From assembly GCF_001425665.1 (NCBI RefSeq), contig NZ_LMCX01000002.1, forward strand, positions 434,001 through 498,000: 64,000 nt of DNA, written 5' to 3'. How positions within the stretch are numbered: the stretch's first letter is position 1; every line of letters starts with the position of its first letter. Of the stretch, positions 58,897 to 64,000 are shown one piece after another. The notes under the pieces are model-generated. The model was given only the letters and a program-made list of their open reading frames with translations. It was not told the DNA's origin and ran no database searches. A program made the translations under genes and the position numbers. Source of the DNA: Yonghaparkia sp. Root332. Its GTDB lineage: Bacteria; Actinomycetota; Actinomycetes; Actinomycetales; Microbacteriaceae.

Positions 58897-61800
58897 TTAC
58901 GCCCGCACCTTCTGCCTGACGTGCGCGGGGTGGGCGCGGCAGAACACTAGGTACAGCGCGCTTACGACCTGCCCGCTCGCCTCGGTGATCAGGTCGGCGT
59001 AGGCGTTCAGCTGCTTCCAATATGCCTCGACCGAGAGCTCGGTGACCCCCTGATCGGTCTTGAAGTCGACGATCACGAGGGACCCGTCCTCCTCGCGATA
59101 GACCAGGTCAGCGACACCCTCCACGATGATGGGTCCGGTCTCGGGCAAGTCGCGCACTGCGGTCACGGGCAGCTCGAGCCAGTGCGGCAGTCTCGCCGCG
59201 CGGGCCACCGGCTCGGCCGCCAGTGCCGAGCGAGCCATCGTGGCGAGCGTCGCGGCGTCGATCCCGAGAGCATCCACACCGGATGCGGAGAGGACCAGTC
59301 GCGCGGTCCCCTCGACGTCCGCCTCTGCATCCAGCTCCGTGAGCTCCAGGACACGATGGACAGCGGTTCCGAGCGCGGTGCCGCTTCCAGCGTCGCCGCC
59401 GAACCGGCGCCCCACGAACGGGGCGTCGTCCTCGGCATCGGTGAACGAGAGAGTCGGGGTGAATGGTTCTGACCCGCCGTGCGCCATGCCTGTGACAGAG
59501 ATGCTCGACGGTCGGGCGGAGACCTCCTGCCACCGTGCCCGCTCGGCGAGCCAGGCTTCCCACTCCACGACGGGCGCCACCTCCGCTCCACCGGCGGGGC
59601 GCTCGACCTCCGGAAGGGGCTCCCACTCGAAAGTGACCCCGGGTGCAGCGTCGAGAGCGGGGGCGAGAAGTCCGCCCCACGATGAGGTGCGACGCGACTG
59701 GAATCCAGAGACGATCAGGTGCGACTCGGCGCGCGTGCACGCCACGTAGAGCAGCCGCAGTCGCTCGGCCCGGAGGAATTCTTTCTCGTTGTCGTACGCC
59801 TCGGTATAGCCGGTCGACTCGAGCTGCTTCTCAGCGCTGAACGCGGCGAGCGGGCGACCCCCATCGCTCCACAGCAGGGTCGGGCGGCTGCTGCGCCAGC
59901 CGGTGCCCATCCCGTGCAGCGCAACGATCGGAAACTCGCGGCCCTTCGACTGGTGGATAGTCGTGATGCGCACCGCGTCAAGGTCCTCCTCGGGCACCGA
60001 GCGCTCGGCGACGCGGGCCTTCTCGTCCTGCTGCAGCTCGGCCCACTCCAGGTACTCGCGCAGGCTGCCATGCGTGGCGTCACACCAGGCATGCGCCTGA
60101 TCGACGACGAAGCGGATGCGCCGCCACACGTCTCGCGACCGCGGCGTGTCCACCACCACCGCGCGCACGAGTCTGTCGCTGACCAGCCGCGCGAGCACCC
60201 CGCCCGCCGTGAGCGTGCGCGCGTCCTGCAGCAGTGAGGCGAGCGAGGTGAGAGCGCCCGCCACGGGGTTCTCCTCCTGGCACTCGGGCACCTCGGCGTC
60301 GACCGCCCAGCGTCCTCCTGCCACGCGCCACCGCAGCAGGTCGTCGTCGCCGCACGCGTACATGGGTGTCCGCAGCGCGAGTACGAGCGCGGCCTCGTCG
60401 GCCAGGTTGGCGATCGCCCGGACTGCGAGCAGCAGGTCGGCGACCTCGCGGGTCGAATAGACGAGCGACGACGACTCGGCGACGAACTCGACCCCCGCCG
60501 CGTCGAGAGCCGCCTCGAGGGCGGGCAGGGCGGTGCGGCTCGGCAGGAGGATGCAGACGTCCGCGAGCCGCGCGGCCCGTCGTTCGTACTGCTTCGTCTC
60601 GCGGTTGCGGCTCTCGACGAGCCAGGCGGCACCCGTCGCCGTCGGGTGCCGCCCGACAGCGCGCAGCACCGCGCTGGCGACGGACGCCGCCTCGTCGGCC
60701 CTGATCTGTTCGGCCTTCTCAGCGTCGGTGGGAGCCAGCACGACGACGGGCGGCCCGCCCTCGATGGCGTCCCAGGTCGATCGAGCGGGTGCGGGCGACA
60801 ACGGCGTGTACCCCGGCTGACGGTGACCGTCGGCCGTGATGAGAGTGCCGAAGGCGATGTTGATCCAGTCGAGCACAGGCGCTGTCGACCGGAAGTTGGT
60901 GACCATCGACACAGTGGCCCCGCCCGGCACAGAGCTCACTCTCTCACCCTGCTCGAGGTAGGTGGCGATGTCGGCGCGGCGGAACCGGTAGATCGATTGC
61001 TTAGGGTCGCCCACCATGAACAGGCGTCCAGCCGGGGTGACCGATTCGACCCAGCCGGCTGCGGGCAGCACAGTGTTGGCGGCGATGCGCACGGCCAATT
61101 CGGCCTGCAGCGGGTCGGTGTCCTGGAACTCGTCGAGCAGCAGATGCGGATACGCCTCGTGCAGCCGCGCGTGCGCGGTCGCTGCGCCAGGCCCGACGAG
61201 CAGGTCGCGCGCGAGGATCAGCAGGTCGTGGAACTCGAGGGTGCCGCGTCGACGGCGCTCCTTCGCCTCGGCCTCGAGCGTCGCGCCGAGCGTCGCGATA
61301 ACCCGGGTGAGGGCGGGGTCGATCGCGGCGCGGAGCGTTTCCCCTTTCAGCGGGTCGATCTCGCGCACGAGCGTGCGGATGCTCTCGACGTCCGGCCAGT
61401 TGGCCCCTCGACCCACGTTCGGGCGGGGGCGCTTGAGTGTCGACAGTGCCGTGAGCTGCGCGGTGATGTCGCCTCCCGCGGCGGCCGTCTGCAGGGCCTC
61501 GAGACTCCCTTGCAGCAGTGGGAAGCCGCGCACCATGGCGTCGTCAGGATCGCTGCACTCACCGTGACGGTCGAGGATGCTCTGGAGCAGTCGCACGAGT
61601 GGCTGCAGGTCGAGCGTGATCGGGCCGAGAAGCGGCGCGGGCGCATCTCGCACGCGATCCCAGGCCGCGTCGAGCTCGCGTGCGAGGTCCTCGAGGTTAC
61701 CGAGTGTGGCGCCGCCGGCAAGCAGCAGCTCGATGGCTGCCGCGGCGTCACGGTCGCCGAACAGCGCGCCTCGTGCCCGGCGCCAGCGCTGCGCGAACGC

Positions 61801-62190
61801 GATGCCGGCGCGCAATTCGTCGACGACCTCGATGCCCGGCGGCAGCCCTGCCTCGATCGGGTTCTGCTCGAGCACGCGCGCAGCGAACGAGTGGATGGTG
61901 CCGATCGGGGCGGCGTCAAGATCATCGAGCGCCGCATCCCGCTGCGCCGCCGTCAGCGCGGTCGACACCTGCAGTGCGGTTCGCATCCGATCTCGCAGCT
62001 CGCCGGCGGCCTTCTCGGTGAACGTGATGGCGGCAATGCGGCTGACGGGAACGTCCGCCGCGATCAGGGTCAAGATGCGCGTCACCAGGTGGTGCGTCTT
62101 GCCGACGCCGGCGCCCGCCTCGACGAAGAGAGTCGTCCCGATATCCGCGTCGATGCGCTCGCGGGCCGCACTGTCCACGAACGTGCTCAC
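58897..62190 (-). CDS. AddA-like UvrD helicase-nuclease
   Basis: A 1097-residue superfamily 1 helicase fused to a RecB-type nuclease, as in AddA, which processes DNA double-strand ends for RecA loading and destroys linear foreign DNA. Motifs in order: Walker A VEAGAGVGKTHHLVTRIL (near residue 25), ITFTEKAAGELRDRMR (Ia), HLLLDEFQDTDPLQAELA (II), MVGDPKQSIYRFRRADI (III), NFRSTAPVLDW (IV), ITTIHQSKGREFPIVALHGM (V) and LLYVACTRAESHLIVSG (VI). The C-terminal nuclease shows GIVEGVADLV-like sequence as IIVEGVADLVYREEDGSLVI followed by VDFKTD, with Asp and DxK. GTG at 62190 overlaps the upstream AddB-like gene by 4 bp. Confidence 0.88.
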   Translation of the reverse strand: MSTFVDSAARERIDADIGTTLFVEAGAGVGKTHHLVTRILTLIAADVPVSRIAAITFTEKAAGELRDRMRTALQVSTALTAAQRDAALDDLDAAPIGTIHSFAARVLEQNPIEAGLPPGIEVVDELRAGIAFAQRWRRARGALFGDRDAAAAIELLLAGGATLGNLEDLARELDAAWDRVRDAPAPLLGPITLDLQPLVRLLQSILDRHGECSDPDDAMVRGFPLLQGSLEALQTAAAGGDITAQLTALSTLKRPRPNVGRGANWPDVESIRTLVREIDPLKGETLRAAIDPALTRVIATLGATLEAEAKERRRRGTLEFHDLLILARDLLVGPGAATAHARLHEAYPHLLLDEFQDTDPLQAELAVRIAANTVLPAAGWVESVTPAGRLFMVGDPKQSIYRFRRADIATYLEQGERVSSVPGGATVSMVTNFRSTAPVLDWINIAFGTLITADGHRQPGYTPLSPAPARSTWDAIEGGPPVVVLAPTDAEKAEQIRADEAASVASAVLRAVGRHPTATGAAWLVESRNRETKQYERRAARLADVCILLPSRTALPALEAALDAAGVEFVAESSSLVYSTREVADLLLAVRAIANLADEAALVLALRTPMYACGDDDLLRWRVAGGRWAVDAEVPECQEENPVAGALTSLASLLQDARTLTAGGVLARLVSDRLVRAVVVDTPRSRDVWRRIRFVVDQAHAWCDATHGSLREYLEWAELQQDEKARVAERSVPEEDLDAVRITTIHQSKGREFPIVALHGMGTGWRSSRPTLLWSDGGRPLAAFSAEKQLESTGYTEAYDNEKEFLRAERLRLLYVACTRAESHLIVSGFQSRRTSSWGGLLAPALDAAPGVTFEWEPLPEVERPAGGAEVAPVVEWEAWLAERARWQEVSARPSSISVTGMAHGGSEPFTPTLSFTDAEDDAPFVGRRFGGDAGSGTALGTAVHRVLELTELDAEADVEGTARLVLSASGVDALGIDAATLATMARSALAAEPVARAARLPHWLELPVTAVRDLPETGPIIVEGVADLVYREEDGSLVIVDFKTDQGVTELSVEAYWKQLNAYADLITEASGQVVSALYLVFCRAHPAHVRQKVRA

Positions 62191-64000
62191 GCGTCAGCCT
62201 CCTCGGTCTCGATGAAGAAGCGGCGGTAGGCGGTGAGCTCGGGGCCCTCCCTCAGCAGGCTCCACAACCGGTCGAGATCGGCCTTGCCGCTGAGCGTCGT
62301 GAACCGTTCGAGCGAGCCTCCCGCCGGTCGGGCCGGGAAGACTCCGGCGCGGATCGCCCGGATGACCGCCGTAGTATCGGCGCGCAGCACCGCCACGGAC
62401 TCGTCGGACATCGTGAACCCCAGCACAGGATCGTCGGGCGACCGCAGGTAGTCGTACTCGGTGCGGACGGCGCTGGCCGCTTCGCCCTCGCCCAGTTGCG
62501 CCGCGAACAGCCCGTACACCGCGAGCTGGAACTTCTGGCCACCCGCCGTCGGGTCGGCGGCCGTGATGCTGAGCTTCTTCGGCCGCCAGCCCTTGTAGTC
62601 GACGACTCGCACGCCGTCGGTCGTGCGGTCGATCCGGTCGACCTTCCCGCGGAAGGTGATGGTAAATCCGTCGTTGAGCGTGAACGGCACCGCGTCGACC
62701 GACTCAGGGTCGTCGAGCCCGAACGGCTGTTCCGCCGACACCGGGCTCCAAGCTCCCGTGGCGACCTCGCGGCGCCACCACGCTTCGAGCTGTCCGGCCA
62801 CCCGGCGCCGATCGCGGGTCTCAAGGTGGCGGATCCAGCTGATGCGGCGGTGCGCGTCGAAGGCCCGCTCGCTGCAATCGAGCAGCAGCTCGAGCGTCGC
62901 CGACGTGATCGTGCCCGCGAGCGCCTCTCGAGTGAACGCTTCGATCGCCTCGTGCTGGATCGTTCCCAGCTCGAGCAGCGACGGCTCGAAATCGTCGACC
63001 TGCAGATCGAGGGCCCGAACACCGAGTATGCGTCGCACGAAGAAGAACAGGGGGCTCGCCACCCATTCCTCCAGCTCGGTCGCGGCGATCGGAGTTTCGG
63101 CGTACGGGATGAGCGCGGCGACCTCGACGACACTGCCAGTGAAACGAGTGAAGCGGCCCCGGCGTCGGTCGTCACGCATTTGTCGGGCGCGATCGATGAG
63201 GTCGGCCTCGGGGGCCGCCCGCCAGTCACCCTCACTGCGCTCGGCGCGGATGCGCCACTCCGCCTCCGTCGCCGGAACCGTCGAGGCAGCGGGGGCTCCC
63301 GTCATCAGTCCATCGTGGTGGGCGCGCACAGTGAGGGTCTCGCGTGCATCCGGCACGCTCGTGAGCCAGCGCGAAGCCTCTCGCTCGCCGCCGCTGCGCA
63401 GGTCGCCGCGCGGCACGACGATCGTGAGTGTCTTACGGGCGCTCGCGAGAGTCTCGATGAATTGCTGTCGGGCGACGGTTGCTCGATCGCGCATGGTCGG
63501 CAGCCCCCACCTCTTCCGCACCACGTCGGGCAGCAGCGCGTCGTCGCGGCCGCGCGCCGGCGCGACCCCCTCGGCCAGCCCGACGACGATCACGTGGTCG
63601 AGGTCGCGCGCCACGCCCGCGTCGAACGATCCGAGCGCGACACCCGTTCCCTGCTGGCCATGCCTCGCCCTGGTCTCGACGAATTGAGTCTCCAAAGTGC
63701 TTCGCACGTCGGCCAGGGTCGGTCGCGCGCCCGCAATCGCATCGAGCGACGCGAGGTCGCCAGTGATGCGGCTCAGCTGCTCGCGTGCGAGCAGCAGTTC
63801 GGAGGGCTCGAGGGCGGCGGGCACGGCGAAGTGGGTCTCGACGAGCGCGCGAAGGGCATCCGTCGCCCCAGCCCAGCTGTCGCAGGAGGCGACGTCACGG
63901 ATGCTCGCCGACACCACGGCGAGGTATTCGTCCCACAGCGTCTGACGCTTCAGGCGTCGGCGTTGCCGATCATCGAACTCGGTGCCGGCACCTTCATCGC
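62187..64000 (-). CDS. AddB-like PD-(D/E)XK nuclease family protein (5' end outside window)
   Basis: At least 604 codons are open to the window edge; the frame continues upstream of the GTG at 63917 without a stop, so the start lies beyond 64000. LDHVIVVGLAEGVAPARGRD is the AddB-type segment that ends the helicase-like part, and PTMRDRATVARQQFIETLAS follows it. The C-terminal nuclease domain contains FRGKVDRIDRTTDGVRVVDY and KGWRPKKLS, giving the D...D-x-K core. It forms a coupled pair with the AddA-like gene (GTGA overlap). An AdnA/AdnB assignment is less likely because the AdnB helicase motifs are not visible in this part, but the missing N-terminus prevents a firm choice. Confidence 0.85.
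   Translation of the reverse strand, partial: DEGAGTEFDDRQRRRLKRQTLWDEYLAVVSASIRDVASCDSWAGATDALRALVETHFAVPAALEPSELLLAREQLSRITGDLASLDAIAGARPTLADVRSTLETQFVETRARHGQQGTGVALGSFDAGVARDLDHVIVVGLAEGVAPARGRDDALLPDVVRKRWGLPTMRDRATVARQQFIETLASARKTLTIVVPRGDLRSGGEREASRWLTSVPDARETLTVRAHHDGLMTGAPAASTVPATEAEWRIRAERSEGDWRAAPEADLIDRARQMRDDRRRGRFTRFTGSVVEVAALIPYAETPIAATELEEWVASPLFFFVRRILGVRALDLQVDDFEPSLLELGTIQHEAIEAFTREALAGTITSATLELLLDCSERAFDAHRRISWIRHLETRDRRRVAGQLEAWWRREVATGAWSPVSAEQPFGLDDPESVDAVPFTLNDGFTITFRGKVDRIDRTTDGVRVVDYKGWRPKKLSITAADPTAGGQKFQLAVYGLFAAQLGEGEAASAVRTEYDYLRSPDDPVLGFTMSDESVAVLRADTTAVIRAIRAGVFPARPAGGSLERFTTLSGKADLDRLWSLLREGPELTAYRRFFIETEEADA

Overview
The window is chromosomal DNA from a high-GC Gram-positive actinobacterium, most likely a member of the Microbacteriaceae. 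The signs are very GC-rich codon use, an IF2 with a long Ala/Pro/Gly-rich insert between its N-terminal modules, paired DUF2510 proteins, a Pr6Pr-type membrane protein, an unlinked maltokinase, and at least fourteen genes with a TANNNT hexamer 6-9 nt before the start codon (leaderless transcription). No tRNA, rRNA, CRISPR array, transposase or phage structural gene was seen.

Layout. 1-3.5 kb: infB and rbfA, the end of a translation-factor cluster. 3.4-23.2 kb: housekeeping genes, many in divergent pairs: MFS exporter and HTH regulator; mutY and a P-loop kinase sharing a palindromic promoter; an SDR/DUF2867 protein; a CAP-domain surface protein; a secreted glycerophosphodiesterase; a DUF2207 protein; a SNF2 helicase; a truncated AbiEi-like protein ending in a microsatellite-encoded polyalanine tail; maltokinase; pabC; a Nudix hydrolase; an aldo/keto reductase; an S9 oligopeptidase. 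23.4-28.2 kb: a coupled three-gene operon (GT2 synthase, HlyD-like protein, GH81 endo-beta-1,3-glucanase lipoprotein) that looks like a beta-1,3-glucan exopolysaccharide locus. 28.2-37.1 kb: DnaJ-NERD, two small paralogues of unknown function, DUF429, a PfkB kinase with a palindromic operator, a lipoprotein/PKD pair, a DarT-like protein, dodecin, and two DUF2510 proteins.

37.2-58.8 kb is an accessory region rich in nucleases and helicases: HNH endonuclease, NERD-UvrD helicase, PD-(D/E)XK nuclease, an HTH protein, and then a tightly coupled five-gene operon. That operon is DUF1156 amino-methyltransferase, HEPN-DUF499 ATPase, MORC-like GHKL ATPase, DUF4420 PD-(D/E)XK protein and Z1 helicase. 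It appears to join two defence modules usually described separately: the DUF1156/DUF499 pair, and the GHKL/DUF4420/Z1 block that normally carries a C5-cytosine methylase. It stops at the broken 3' end of a DUF2130 gene, which marks a recombination boundary. A 1200-residue protein of unknown function and a small orphan follow. 58.9-64 kb holds an AddA-like helicase-nuclease and the 3' part of an AddB-like partner that runs off the window.

All functions are read from motifs and context. No database search was run, so family names for weakly conserved proteins are provisional.
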